A stretch of 64,000 nt of DNA from Diploscapter coronatus (GCA_964036155.1 OZ038423.1:50607249-50671248); one strand, 5' to 3'; counted from the stretch's first letter, positions 20,373-33,759 are shown. A program made the numbers and translations. Notes: a model not told the origin generated them from the sequence alone.

Positions 20373-23300
20373 ATGCCAAGTCACAGCAAGGATAAAGATG
20401 ATAAGGAAAAGGACAGGAAGAAACCAAGAGAATCGAAAGAAGATGGCAAGAAGTCGAGTAAGGACAGGGACAACGGAAAGGAGAAGAAGAGGGACAAGGA
20501 CAGGGAACAAGACAAGGAAATTCCTGCCAATCTCAAAACCATAGAGAAGGTAGAAAATATCTGAATTTCTAAAAAAAATAATAATTAAATTCAGCCAAAA
20601 CAGCCTCGGGAATTGACTGCTCGCGAGAAGGAGCGATTGAGGATCATTGAGGAGGAGTTGAAGGTCGGGAATTTCTAAAAATGTTTTTTTTATCAGTTTC
20701 TTTCAATTTGCCCAATCACAGAAATGGCAAAATTTGTCAAAATTAAACTGCAAATCTGGGCTGTGCGGAAACGTTCGTTCTGTTTCCGCCTATTTTTTTC
20801 TGATTTCTCGTCCTACTTTCGATAATCTCAACTATCATTTCCGCAGTCTTGATTTGAATCCTGATTTTAGAGTGGAGCAGGCCAGGGAGAAGATGACGAG
20901 GAGCCAGTCTGGTCGATGGTGAAGGCGCAGAAAGAGGCCACCAGTCGGATGTGCCCTTATTTGGACACTATCGATCGGTAGGAAATAGCCGACTTTTCAA
21001 CTAAGCAAGTAATTTTGCAGATCCGTGTTGGATTTCGACTTCGAGAAGCTCTGTTCGGTGTCTCTGTCGCATTTGAACGTATATGCCTGCATGGTTTGTG
21101 GAAAATACTTCCAGGTCTGAAGTTGTTTCATACACATGACTTGAAAATTGAATGGGTCCTGGCCTTAAATATATTTTTGGGAAATTCAGCATAACGAAGC
21201 TTTGAATGACAACTGTTTCATTCAAATGGAAAATAATGTTCGATTAAAATTCATCTTTCCCAAAGAGCAGCTTCTTACCTAATTCATGAAATAGAAGATA
21301 CTGCTTTTATTTAGGAAGAAAAGCTAATATCTTATTTCAGGGCCGAGGCACGAATACGCACGCCTACACCCATTCCCTAGACACAGACCATCGCGTGTTC
21401 CTCAATCTGCAAACTCTCAAATTCTACTGTCTGCCTGACAACTACGAGATCATCGATCCTTCTCTCGAGGACATTCAGGTCTAAAACTTACGTTTCATAT
21501 ATAAGCGATTTGTAGTAAAACATTTCCTGGAGTTTTTGTCACAGATTTTGGCACTTGTTTTTACAAATTACTCCCTCACTCCTTTTGCTCAAGTTTCACG
21601 CCAATTTATTTCAGTATCTTCTAAAGCCGACTTACACAAAGGAACTAATTGCCTCTTTGGATGGTCGGTCGAAAATGTCTCGCGCCTACGACGACTCCAC
21701 CTACTATCCGGGAGTGGTTGGACTCAACAACATCAAGGCTAACGACTACTGCAATGTTGTCTTTCATGTGGGTGTTTATTCACTAAAATTGATTAGACAC
21801 ACTCATTAGAAGTCGTTTCCAAACAATTTCGAGCTGAAGTCTCTTGTTTTCGTCTTCTAATCAGGAATTTTGGAATTTCGAGAACTTGATAACTCGAATC
21901 GAATTCGCTAGTGAATTGAGTTCGATCTCTTTCTAACTCTCAACGTCTATCTTTCTAGGCTCTTTCCAACGTCTCCCCTCTGCGCGACTACTTCCTGCGC
22001 GAGGAGAATTACGAGTCGATAAAGCGGCCTCCCGGCGACAAACTGTCTCTGCTGTCGAAGAGATTCGGGGAGCTCATCAGAAAGCTCTGGAATCCGAGGG
22101 CGTTCAGAACGCACGTCTCTCCGCACGAAATGCTGCAGGCCATCGTCATCTGCTCCGAGAAAAAGTTCCAGTTCATCAAACAAAGTTGGTCTTACTTTTT
22201 TCTGAATTCAAATCATAGATGACGATTTTTTCCTAGTCAAGAGTTCCTATTTCAGAATTTTCAAAAATAATGAACTATAAACTGTAAGACAGAACTTCCA
22301 TTTTGTGACTAAAAAGTTTCAACTGAAAATTCTAATTCCGAATTTCTGAATCTTAACTTCATAACTCATTCTTTGCCATTTCAGGCGACGCAGCTGAATT
22401 CATGAATTTCCTGCTGAACACTCTGCACACAGCGTTGAATGGCACGCAGAAGACCTCTTCATCCATCATCTATAAGTAAGATTTGGACCATTTGAAAAGC
22501 TCTAAATTAGCATTTTTTAGAATCTTCCGTGGCCGAATGCGCCAATATTCTCGGAAAGTGATTCCCGCAGAGACTTCTGACGCCGAAAGGAGGCAGATGC
22601 TAGTGATGCCTGAGTATCAAGGTTCGATTTAAAATAATGCATGAATTATAATTATTCAAAACGACTTATCAATTATGAATCTAAAAAATTATATCTTTAT
22701 TTCTTTGAAAAATGTGGGTTTCACGCTCGATTTTCAAATTTGTGGTCATCAGTTTCGACCAAAATTGTATGTGATGCGTTCAAAAAATTAGGTCCATTAC
22801 GTTTCCTAATTGATTATATCATTTCCAGAGTCGGTGAAAGAAATGCCATTTCTGTATCTTGCCCTGGACCTGCCACCTGCCCCTCTGTACAGAGATGAGC
22901 AGATGCAGAACATAATTCCGCAAGTGCCTCTTCACGTTCTCCTGCAGAAATTCGATGGAGCCACTGAGAAGGTAGGAAAATGGTTTTATTCTGAAAGAAA
23001 ACAACAACTCATGGATTGCAGGAATACAAGACGTACAATGAGAATATAACGAAGAGGTTCGAGTTGCTGCGTCTGCCCGAGTACCTCATCATCACCTACA
23101 AGCGGTTCCACAAGAATCAGTGGTTCATCGAGAAAAACCCGACCATCGTCAACTTCCCGATCAGGTAAAATTTTACTATTTGTTAAAGTTCCCTAATTTT
23201 AAATGATTTTTTCTTCTTGAGTTTGCAGTTTAGAGCAAGTTCTTACATTTTTACATTGATGTTAATCGGAAAAAGTACTCTTAGAATCGCTTTGACAATT

Positions 23301-23958
23301 GTACGATGTCAAAAGTATAAACGCAGAGTTATATCAAAATTTCGAGCATTTTATTTTCCAGCAACGTGGATTTCTACGACTGCCTGTCAGCGGACGCGAA
23401 GCCTCTGCACAAATACACGACATACGACCTGGTTGCGAACATCGTGCACGAGGGACAGCCTGATGCGGGCAGCTATCGAAGTCAACTCGTTCATCCTGTA
23501 ATTTACTTCCTTCATCCCTCTAGAATTGCGAGAAATCCTTTCAGGGCTCTCAAAAATGGTTCGAATTGGAGGATCTGCACGTCAAGGAAATTTTGCCGCA
23601 GATGATCGTCCTCGCTGAATCCTACATTCAGGTGCGAATTTTTAAAATAAGCTTTGCAAAAATTCCCCTTCATGTCGTTGTTTTCAATTTTTAAAATTTC
23701 GCCTAGAATTCAAATATCAACAGGAAGCTTCAGCTTTGATCTGCTCAAATTTGAAGGTTCAGGATTTCGAAACTAATTTGTTGATTTTCTTCCTTTCAAT
23801 TACCAATTGAAGTTTTTAATTTGACAGCGAATAAAATGCCACATTTGAATTTATCTTCCAATTTTCAGGTGTGGAAGTTGAACAAGACAAAGACGCGGGA
23901 AGAGCGAATTAACGAGGGAATGGAAGGGGAAGTGCCCGTGGAACAAATGGTCTCGTGA
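20373..23958 (+). CDS. USP39: USP39/Sad1 homolog, U4/U6.U5 tri-snRNP pseudo-protease
   Basis: Exons run from 20373 to a TGA at 23956-23958: 20373-20549, 20595-20663, 20871-20977, 21021-21114, 21341-21478, 21615-21767, 21959-22184, 22385-22475, 22521-22621, 22829-22971, 23022-23164, 23362-23497, 23545-23631 and 23869 onward. A Lys/Asp-rich N-terminus precedes the zinc-finger UBP domain (CPYLDTIDR, YACMVCGKYFQGRG, FYCLPDNYEI). The USP fold follows (GLNNIKANDYCNVVF, KRPPGDKLSLL, HVSPHEMLQA, KNPTIVNFPI, YDLVANIVHEG, LPQMIVLAESYIQ). As in other USP39 proteins the catalytic Cys position holds Asp (NDY), so it should act as a splicing factor rather than a deubiquitinase. TTTTAG four bases before the ATG suggests trans-splicing, and AATAAA occurs at about 24013. 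Confidence 0.95.
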
Positions 23959-26306
23959 ACAATTTCAGGGGATATTTTCTTTATGTTATTTAATTTTGTT
24001 CTTTTTATAAGGTAATAAATAAGCGGTTATTGTTCAATTTCTTTATTTTCTTCATGAGAAAATGTTGAGCACATGTATTCGTTATCTTTGCAAATTATGT
24101 GCAAATGTTCGCGATCAGCAATCCTTGCATAAACAGGGAAAACAGACAAACAGCTCGTGACTCTGCCACTTGCAGATAAGCACGAAACTGTACAACTGCC
24201 GCGATTGCTCGGCAAGTGCACGGCGTCAGACACTTCGAACTACCAGACAAAGATCAAGGAATCAAATAATCTGGTGAGTAATTTTTAAAAAAATATTTTT
24301 GCTTACATACTAGTTTCTATCCTATTGACACCCTACTTTTCATAGTTTAGATCGTTTTTCCTATTTTGCTGAAAGTTGGAGGTAGTAATAGGGTAGAAAC
24401 TAAAATGATTTGTTAAAAATTAATTTTATTTTCTCACCCATTCTGAAATTCATCCTTGTTTTTTTCTTTTAATTCTGGAAAATGCTGCGCTTCTAGAAGT
24501 TCTCTTTCTGTTCTGCATTTCATTCATGATTCATAGATATTCGGCACTGGATTTGATATTCTTGCAACGGAATAATCTGGAAATGATATGACGATTTTGA
24601 TTCCATTCGAAACAATAGTGTAGGTGAATGAAAAACAATATGCAATCATAATGATCTCACTATCACTTGTTTACTGATCCAAGTTATTTTTGCAGGAAAT
24701 ACCTTTGCGCATTAAAAATAGCGGTAAATGTTACGTTTTTACATTCATCTCCGCCCATCTAAAGTGCAAATCCACATCGAATTTTCGAGGTATCTACTTA
24801 TTTCTGAGAATTTGTCATTCATTACAAACTAGCACTTCATCTTTCCAGCGATCTTTGTGATCCCTCGCTGATTTTATGGCCTTACACATGGGTGCTATTT
24901 TATGGGGATTGCATATTTAAAGTGAAAACCATCCGATGTACGGCATAGATCTCTCTTGGCAATTCATCGGAGTCATTTGTAAAGCGAGACAACGTGTGAG
25001 AAAATAGCACTCTAGTTTAATTCGATAGTTTTATGAACTTGTCAGATTCTTGTCAATCTATTCCACCTATAGCATTTATAACTGGAACATTGCTGGTTTG
25101 ATGTCTTCATTTTTCTTCGACTAACAGTTACACATCTGTAATGATTGAGATGCGAGGTGTGACTAGATAATGCGAGAAGTTATGAAATACTAGTGGAAAC
25201 TTTTGTGATAATTGGTTTGAGGCTAATGGAAGAAGGTATTGATTAAAACTATTCCTGACTTGTTCAGTCATTTTGCTTTCATCATTAGCTGACGGAGGTT
25301 CAATATTTTCACTCCCCTTTATCTCGACTAGCCAACTGGCACTTTCTTGCCAGTTCCCCTTCTCCTTTGTATCTGCCAGTCCAATGTTCCTCCGACCCTT
25401 GTTCCTCTATTCCTCTGCTCTATCCTCTACGTGCTCACATTCATCTTCCCTCTCTTCCCTCCAATCACTAATCATTCCCCTTCCTTCTGTTTTTCCCCTC
25501 TTATCATTTCTTCCTCTTGCTTATCTGCTACTTTCTCCGCACGTGGTCTCTCTAACTTCGAACAAAGTACATCTCTCTAGGCAATTCTCATTCCCTCTAT
25601 AACATTCCTGATATTTGATATGACAATGTACATATAAAGGGGCACACTCAGCATCGTGTCTTATCAGTAATGAGCTCCCTGACTTGCGTGTAGTTCTAGC
25701 AGTTCTGCTCGAAATTGCATCAAGCATTTCATCCCGGCTTGTTTTCAGCCCTTCCCTCCCATCACATGTCTTTCTCTGCTCTCTCTCCCCTCTCTCTGCT
25801 GTTGTGCTCCTCAGTCCGGGGCAGTCACGCACCACTACCCCCTCCCTTCTCTTCCCCTCCCTGCTTTTTTCCCTCCCTTAGCTCAGCTTTTCCCTTCGTC
25901 TGCGTCAGAATCCTCGTGGTTTCATTCCCTTCCATCAGTTCAATAATTATTTGAACTCTTTCGAGGAATCCTCCTCCCTATTTCCCCCATTTATTTATCA
26001 GCCACTCTCTCTTCTTTCCCTATCTCTTCCATCCCCTTTCACTGCTACACTACATATAATTTCCCTTTCGAAATCGCCATTACTCTTTTCATTTTCAACT
26101 TCAACTTCTACTTCCACTTCCATTTCGTCGCATTGTTTATTATAAACCGCACACTCGCATGCGCGAGACTGTTTATTATGATTTCGATGCATCACTTTGC
26201 TTTCCATTCTCATTTCTCGTTCGTTTCAGTCGATAATTCGCTCATTTTCATTGTTAATTCGACTTATTGCAGATCGGTGCAATATCGACTTCCCATTTCA
26301 TTTCTA
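23959..26306. other. Intergenic, with a long pyrimidine-rich stretch
   Basis: No gene was recognised in 2.3 kb. Bases about 25290-26130 are strongly pyrimidine-rich on the plus strand, with many CTC/TCTCC runs and an AACTTC microsatellite near 26097-26121. ORFs here are low-complexity Ser/Pro/Leu readings of that bias. The end, with an acceptor TTGCAG near 26273, is probably the promoter or 5' UTR of the next gene. Confidence 0.5.
24311..24402. repeat. Short inverted repeat (MITE-like)
   Basis: TAGTTTCTATCCTATTGAC (24311-24329) pairs with AGTAATAGGGTAGAAACTA (24384-24402) with about 3 mismatches and a 54-nt loop. No target duplication was identified. Confidence 0.45.
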
Positions 26307-28353
26307 ATGACAACAGCGGGTGCTTCCAACAATCAAAATGATAGGTAAATTTTGGAGGACCGTTCGCAGTTTTTGGAATATGAAATCAACCGTTTTTCTC
26401 ACACTTTCTACGAGAGATAATAGAATTGAAGTTAGAAACTGCTAATCATAAGAACTTAAAGAACTTGTTAAACAACTCAATATTTCCCTGCTTAAATTTT
26501 CTAAACTATTTTCAGTGATGCCTCGACTTCTGCCGTTCCCCCTCCCCAAATCTATCTGAGTCGCGATGCCCTGATCCACGTTTTCGAAACCGTCTGCAAG
26601 TACTCTCCACTCTCCAATGTCCTCGATCTGAGGGTGAGTTCTTGTATTTTATTTTCTCCCAGAATTAGCCTGAGCATTTAGATTTTTATTTCGAAGAAAT
26701 CACTAGAAATTTCAACATTTCCCATAAGAGAATGCAAATTTATGTGATTGTTACGAAATAGGTTTTGTCGAAAATACTGGTTTTCTTTCGATTTACATAT
26801 TATCACGTATTACGAAATTTAGCAAGTGTAGCTGAACAATCATACAACAAGAAGTTTATTTTCTTTCAAATAATTTTTTATTTATAATTTTCAGCTGGTG
26901 AATCGCCTTGCCAATGAGACAGTCAATCGGGCTGCCACTCGAAAGATGAGCGAATTGAAGATTGAAATTGGAGAACCGATCAGATTCAAGATTGTCGGCC
27001 TGAAGATGAAGGAACTGCCTGAGCCGGAGCCTGTCATCTATATTCAGGTACTTTTCATATCTACTTATCGAGTATCTTGTGAGATGATTAAATAAAAATA
27101 TAGAAACTACTGGATTTTTGAAATTTTTTCTTTATTCTTTTGAAATGAAAAATTATATACCTTTCATTTATATCTCGATTCCAGAACCTGCGATTCAAGC
27201 ACACGGACGCCCCTGTGTTCCTTCACTACTTGCTGTCTCACATGGACAAACTCTCCTCCCTGACTGTACATATCCAAAGCACAGAGGCAAATGATCTCAC
27301 CATTCTGGAAGGGCTGCTCGATCAGATTCTTGATTCTAGTATGATTTTGTACAAATTTATGAAATTGAAACTTCAAAACATGGAAAGATATAATGCCTTA
27401 TAAAATCTTTTCGTAGACATTTCTATCATATCTCGCATTCCTTCATTCTAAACTTTCCTAAATACTCAGAAACATATCTTTTCATTGGCAATAATTTTCA
27501 GACCGAGTCAAATTGTCTGACTTGCAAATTCGAAGGCGAAAAGGCGGCCAGAGAATTTCTCGATTCGTCGAGTTAGTGAAGAAGAATGCGTCAAGTCTGA
27601 AGACGATCAAGGGACTGGGAATCACCGAAGCTGCTGAATCTTTTTCGGAGAAGGTTGGTACTATTTTAATACCGTTTTTCGATAACATTAAGATTGTTGA
27701 ATAATAGAGAACTATTTTTCCTTTATTTTGAGATTTTTTTTTAAAGTTAATTCGTCACATATAAATTCTTAGGGAAGTTATCAAGATTTGACTCTGAAAG
27801 ATAATTAGCCTGAAAATATCTCACAGGCATTTCACTTTCAGATAAGCCTGTCTCGCCTCTCGCTGATGACCCACGATGTCGGCCTCGCGAGTGAGGACAC
27901 GATCTACGACAATCTCATTGAGATCTCCTCTTCTGGCGCCAGACTCTCCCATCTCTCCTACACGAGTTTCATCGGTTTGGATCCGACGGATGATATCGTT
28001 CAGGTAAGGAATTGAAATAAAAGATTTTTTTTTAATTTATCAAACGCTGTTTCTGATACCTTTCTGCTTTGTTTCATTTTTAGAAAGAAAGTATTCACAT
28101 TTTTGATAGTAAATTTCAGGCCTTCCTGGAGAAATGCGAAGTGTCGAGCCTGCGAATGACGATGCTGCGCGGCCCGCTGGTGCCTCACGACGCGAACTTC
28201 ATCTTCGGCAAGGTGCGGGGCATCAAGTCTCTGCAGCTGGGCGAGGTGGTCGAAAAGCCCAATATCTACAACAGGCTGATCGTCTACGAGCCCCTCTTCA
28301 AGAAGGTATTCCCCTATGTCGATGAGATTAATTTCTTCCAGCAATGGAACTAA
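26307..28353 (+). CDS. F-box-like protein, nematode type
   Basis: The exons are 26307-26344, 26516-26633, 26895-27047, 27185-27338, 27502-27653, 27842-28003 and 28120 to a TAA at 28351-28353. The N-terminal LSRDALIHVFETVCKY, followed by NVLDLRLVNRLANETVNRAA, has the spacing of an F-box (Leu-rich helix, then VN/VC helix). The rest, about 250 residues, has leucine-rich stretches (HYLLSHMDKLSSLTVHI, ANDLTILEGLLDQIL, SSLRMTMLRGPLV) like the poorly conserved substrate domain of nematode F-box proteins. If so, it would be an SCF ubiquitin ligase adaptor. A final mini-intron 28305-28340 (GTATTC...TTCCAG) is possible. The family assignment is tentative; the exon structure is well supported. Confidence 0.6.
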
Positions 28354-29316
28354 ATTCCAATTCTCCCTGTAAAAATCACCTGTAAAAACGTGCTGTATTC
28401 ATAAGGCTTTTAAAAATTGCTTTAAAATTTCGAGTTTTTTTTTCTAAAATCATTGCATTTTCCTAGTTTAGTGGGTATCGATTGTTATTTTTTCCTGAGA
28501 TATCGGAGATTTAAATGGGATTTGGTTTTCCATAATTTCTGTTAAAATCTAAATTTACATATGTATTCTCTTGGAATGAAGCCAAAATGATTGTGCTGTA
28601 AATCGATGGAATCGAATCAAAGAATGTTTTTCCCTGTTCACGTTCATTTCCCTTGACCTGCCTTTCCTAGTCAATCAGCTCTGTGCTCCATTTGGAATGT
28701 CGTTCTTTCGCGTTTCCCCACTCCATCTCATGCAATTCATTTATTTTTTATGATCAGAAAATTTGCGAACTCTAAAATTCGATATTTTTAACCATAACGC
28801 TCGCAAATTTTTATCGAGACTATTTCGTAAGCCATCTGTACATGTGTATTTCTTTTTCTGTATTTCGTATTCGATTTGTAAGTATTCGCTCTTCTCGTTT
28901 CACCGTTTCAATAGTCAAACAGCTTTCTCATTCATTTTCATACGGTTATCACTGCGCCATGTTATTTCCCCCGGACTCTGACAGACTCGAGTTCTCTTTT
29001 CCATTTCTTCATTCTTCTGTCATCGGCTTTGTATATTATTGTATTTCGTGGAAAACATAAAGCTCTTTGAAATTTTATTAAAACTTCGATTTATTAACAA
29101 CAAATCTGTGCACATAGTAGCACGTATAAAAAGAAAAGTAAAAAAGGCCTCAAACTGATAGAAAATGATTTTTAAGGAGAAAACGAACTCATAAATTAAC
29201 ACAAAATCAGATAAAAATAAGAGCATTGCTTGATTGTCATAGATTAAAAACGTTTCCCTAAATAGAAGCTGTAAGCCATTTACCCTTGGAGTCCGGAATA
29301 TTGTCCCGTCAATAAT
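28354..29316. other. Intergenic between convergent genes
   Basis: No exon or repeat was recognised. It holds the 3' ends of the F-box-like gene (+) and the eIF2B delta gene (-). It is AT-rich, with pyrimidine-rich parts near 28620-29000. Confidence 0.45.
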
Positions 29317-32300
29317 TCATTCAGCCTCGAGGTCCTTAGCCTTGAGAACGGCAGGAGCAGCGGAGGGAGGCAGAATACGCAGATCTGTGACGACTGCAGT
29401 GATCAGGTCCGCGGGCAGCAGCTCCAGTTCCTTACGGCCCATCACAGAAATTCGGCGGCCATATGATCCGAACTGCAAAAATGTTAGACTTAGAGGAGCA
29501 TTATTGAAGTTTTCGTGTCAATATTTGAACATTTCTTTTCGTGTTGTCGGAAGTGGAAAAAAACGAATTTTAACCATAATTTAGCCGAATGAGAAGAGTT
29601 ACAGAGAAAAATAGTTCATGATTGCTTGTGTACATGTCATTTTCAAATTCTATAAATCGAAACGTATTGAAATTTCATCAATAGAAATGCATTTTCGGAG
29701 TAAATGTATCGGGAAACTTGGAGATAATTGATGAAATGATCACACATGCGATTACTAACGAAAGGACTTTTTAATCAACCTATTTTTAAAAAAATGCAAA
29801 ACCTACTTTATCGACGAATTTGAATGTCTGTGCGACGACGAGAACGGGGACATTGAAGTGTTTGGCGACGAGGGCCACTTGCAGACTGCCCAGCCAAGTG
29901 GCCACACACCCGTTCGACAGAACTGCTGCACAGCCCAGGATTACCATCGAGCACTAAAAAGGGGAGAATATAAGATACGAGTTTATAAAAGAAATATTGG
30001 ACAATTTTAAAAAATATGTTCAACAAATTCTTCATCCAAAACTCTTCCCTTACAAATGATATGTCATAAATTGAAACGAAAAGCCTCACATTATGCATGA
30101 CATAACTGATCGAGTTCAAATTGAGATATTGACTGCGGACGCCTTTCTGGGTGAACGCTTGAACGTGCTGCATTCCTGAAACGAGTTCTCGAAATGATGA
30201 AAAGAGACTTTTCCAACCTCGAGCTCCGAGCTCATCATCGACGAAGCAGAAAATCTTCGACTTATCCCGATCAGCAGTGTCAACCAAAATTCTATGCACA
30301 AGAGGACACCTGAAAAGCAAATAAATTTCTGATGAGATAAATTTTATAAAGTTCTAGAATATCTGTAGGAAAAATGGTTCTGACAAAAGTGAAAATTATT
30401 TTAAAAAAAAGTAAAGAAGCTGACAAATAAAAAACTAACCAATCATAAGTAAGAATGTACTGCCCAGCCTTGCTGATTTTCTTCTCGATGTGATCGGAAA
30501 TCGCCTCGTAAGCAAATATGAAATTCGTCTCCTTCAACTCGTCCAGTCGCTTCACGAAAGCATCGATGCCGGACTGCAGTTGAAACTTATTTGAAGAAGA
30601 ATATTAAAATATCCCTACTATGGAATCCTGTTCAACCTTCTCCGACTCCTTCCGCATCAATCGGACGATATTTCCTAATGCAAAGGGGAGGGGCCATTTA
30701 CCTGAAAACTCGGTATCTTTCAAATTCAGCAACTGACAATTCCTTACCATTGAATGTGAAGTATGTGAGCTGATGTTTGAGAGCGGAATCGAATTTCTTC
30801 GACAGAGATTCACCAGAACCGTTATCATTCCCGGACGCAATTTGCGGACTTTTGACAAACTGCAATTTAAAAATGTTATTATTTTGAGAAAGATAAATCG
30901 TGGATATTGCTGACCGAAACCTTTTACCCTGAATCTTCTTTTAAAGAGCAAAAATTATTTAGGCCTCATTTTTAATTTCGATTTTCATCCTTGATTTTGG
31001 GAATAAAATCTACGAATAACCTCAATAGTAGTATCGATGAACTGTTTGCACAACTCGTCGATGCTGTCGATGATTCCGTCCTCGCATTTCGTGCTCAGCT
31101 CGATGAAGGCTGGGTGAATCAGGGTCGTAGAACGAATTGCTCAAACAAACAGTCAATTTCAACAAATAAATTAATTGATACGTTCAGGCTCAGCTGCATT
31201 TTGCACGTCGTCAGAAGTGCTCGCTATCAGATCTGAAAAATCGAGATTCCGAATGTTCTGGATTTTAATGAGCTACCAAATTTCACTTCCTTTCCAGAAT
31301 AAGAAGATCCAGTGCGCAATGCAGATTTGATCTAGAAACTAGTGTATCACAGAAAATAATTCACCAAAATTACTTCTCCGTTGTCCTGTGGTTTTGCCTT
31401 GGGCTGGTCATTCTTCCCTACCTTCTTGCCTTGACCTGCATTTTCTTCTTTGTTCTGACCCTGCTTCTGCTGGTTTCCTTTCGGCTGATTTGCTTGTTGC
31501 TGCTCGTTTTGTTGCGCATTTTCCTTCTTGTTCTTTGAAGCCTCAGCTGAAAATTATAAAAGTGGGAAAATTTTAAAGAATAACATTCTAACCTTTCAAC
31601 TTCTTCTCAGCAGCCTTGGCAGCCCTCTGCGCCTTCTTCTCTTCTGCAGTCATTTCGGGTCTCTGCAAATAAGTTGACTGAAAAGCTCAAAATGGTTTAA
31701 AGAATACCTCAAATTGATTCTTCTTTTGATCAGCTTGTTCATCCTGTCTCGGTTGATCGGCTGCATTTGAGCTGAAAAATTCCTTCTAGAAGATTGACAA
31801 TGTCTCTAGTTCGAATATCTAATTTTCCCAGGTTTATCGTCAAAAGTTTAATTAACATGAAAAGGGAATCAGTTTCAGATAATCAATTTGTAAATTTCAC
31901 TTGAGGCTGAAGCTGATTTCATTTTTAGAAGAACTAGAGAATAATTGTCGCTGAATGCGAATAAAAATCTCCGAACAATTTTTAGCTTCCCGATAAATCT
32001 GATGAAAAATGACTAGCAAAAATACCTTGTCGGTTTGCTTGAGTCGCTTTTCTGTTGATTTGCATCAGCCTGTCCAGTTTTACTCTGTTTCTGTTGCTCG
32101 CTTCCAGTCTTCTTCTGCCCTTCCTCAACTCCGAGCACGGCTCCTAGTTTCTTCACTTCGAGCGACAACTTCTCCAGTGATTTCTGTAATTCAAACAGAT
32201 TGCATCATGGACTTTTCAATGGGGGAAAAGCAGGACATGTTTGACATTCTGGGTTAATTTGCATGGGACAGAGTGGTCGAAATCGGGTTAGGAATATGAT

Positions 32301-32497
32301 TCTGAAAGATTTTGGAGATTTTTAACCAAATAACCTACTACCGGACCCAGAAACAAAAAGGAAAAAAATGTTTCAAAATGGCCCACTTTGAGATTGCTTA
32401 CGGATTGCTCCTCAACATTCGCCGCTGTCTTGTCCTCCTTCGCGGGGGGCGGCTGCTCCTTCTGCTGGGCGGGTTGGCCCTTTTTGCCTTTGCCCAT
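29317..32497 (-). CDS. EIF2B4: Translation initiation factor eIF-2B subunit delta
   Basis: The start at 32497 (MGKGKKGQPAQQKEQ) follows a TTTTTCCAG acceptor by two bases. The Lys/Gln-rich N-terminal exons (about 32402-32497, 32026-32183, 31708-31771, about 31600-31662 and about 31375-31550) resemble the disordered N-terminus of eIF2B delta. The conserved C-terminal half follows in exons at about 31020-31130, 30750-30860, about 30440-30580, about 30215-30310, about 30100-30180, about 29805-29955 and 29317-29473. It contains THPAF-like LIHPAFIEL, KISKAGQYILTYDW, LVHRILVDTADR, NSISYVM, VLSNGCVATWLG, VALVAKHFNVPVLV and LITAVVTDLRILPPS. The protein is part of the GDP-GTP exchange factor for eIF2 and of the integrated stress response regulatory subcomplex. 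Confidence 0.93.
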
Positions 32498-32733
32498 TTC
32501 TGGAAAAAATTATGAAAACTTGTAGAAATGAGAAATAATAACGCAGTGGTGAACACTTGTATACGTTTACACCGTACTGCGAAAAGCAAAGGGACTCAAT
32601 TTCTTTGGAACATTTTCAAATCTGTCCCATTTTCGGTATATATTTCTTGAGTTTTATTCCAATTTGTATCTAGACTACTGTAGGGATTCAGAAGATCGTT
32701 GTGGAACCGTCAGTTCCAAATTGCAGAGCTCGA
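32498..32733. promoter_or_regulatory. Short divergent intergenic region
   Basis: This gap of about 236 bp separates the starts of eIF2B delta (-) and the unknown gene (+) and must contain both promoters. Each start has a nearby 3' splice acceptor on its own strand (TTTTTCCAG for eIF2B; CCGTCAG or TTGCAG for the plus gene), compatible with trans-splicing of both. Confidence 0.5.
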
Positions 32734-33759
32734 ATGGCCAGAGTCAAGTGGTAGGGGTTGTTCGAATTTTAGGCAATTTGAATTTATTTCAGCAGAAGGA
32801 ACAATGACGAGATCCGGAAGCAGCTGTTCGACTCGACCCGCCACAACCTGGTCCGGCCTGGGGAGGGAGAGACCCCCAATTGGTGCAAACTCGCTGAGAC
32901 TCGACTCGCTGAGCTCGTCATGCTCTACAAGCCTGCTGGTCAGTTTGATGTTCAGAAGCAGTGCCAAATTAACAGCTTGAAATGCTGTTTTAAGCATGTC
33001 AGAACGGATACTTGATAAGAAGAATGGTCATAGTTTTGAAGATTTCGATGTAGTTAGGTCACATTTGTCCGAACCCCTTGCCTCCTTGCTAGCAATTTTT
33101 ATACGTGCTCGAGACCAATGATAGCTTTCTCTCACTTTCGATTTAATTTTTCAGAATAACTTATTGGTTTTCCAGGAATCAATGGCAAGTGGTATCTGGC
33201 TGCTATATGCGACGGACTGAATTTCATTCGAGACGACGAGAACATCGACTTCGAAATGTATCTCTCTCCAGACGATTACGCTGTTTACAAGGAGACTCAC
33301 AAAGAGGGAAGCACTCCGAAAAGCAGATACACTTTCAGACCCAGATATGGGATAAGGCCTACCCCGCAACAGGTATGATTCAAAGCAAGTGCCATTTTAT
33401 GAGGTATGTTTGCTCAGGTCCTCGAAAAGCTGAATGAAATGTACGATATGAAAGTGATCGAGGCCTACGAGTACAGGCCAGAAGGGTTCGAAATGCAGTC
33501 CGACTTCTTCCTGCCTGAAGGACCCTATTCTGAACTCATGAAAGAAAAGGTTTGCAATTGAAAATATTTTGGGAAAAATCGCAAAGTTTTATTTGAATTT
33601 AAAGCATAATATTTCCTTTCAAAGTTATTTTCTTCTGAAACTAGCTCACTTCAGGAAGATTCGCTGATCTCCCTGCCTCCTCCCCGAAAACGACCTCGTC
33701 GTGGTGGCAGTCCAGACTCACATGCCTCTGCCTCGAGAGACAGCACCCCAAGGGTCTAA
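32734..33759 (+). CDS. Unrecognised small basic protein, probably nuclear
   Basis: Five exons give about 200 residues: 32734-32751, about 32794-32938, about 33176-33372, about 33418-33549 and about 33657 to TAA at 33757-33759. Visible stretches are NNDEIRKQLFDSTRHNLVRP, WCKLAETRLAELVMLY, GKWYLAAICDGLNFI, YRPEGFEMQSDFFLPEGPY and a basic cluster PPPRKRPRRGGS near the end, a candidate nuclear localisation signal. It has no transmembrane segment or signal peptide. All junctions keep frame and use consensus splice sites, so it is a real gene. I do not recognise the family. It shares a divergent promoter with eIF2B delta. Confidence 0.65.

Noticed and set aside
25273..26145. Several overlapping plus-strand frames rich in Ser, Leu and Phe
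   Set aside because: They come from one pyrimidine-rich tract with all frames open. No conserved content or splice-bounded exons.
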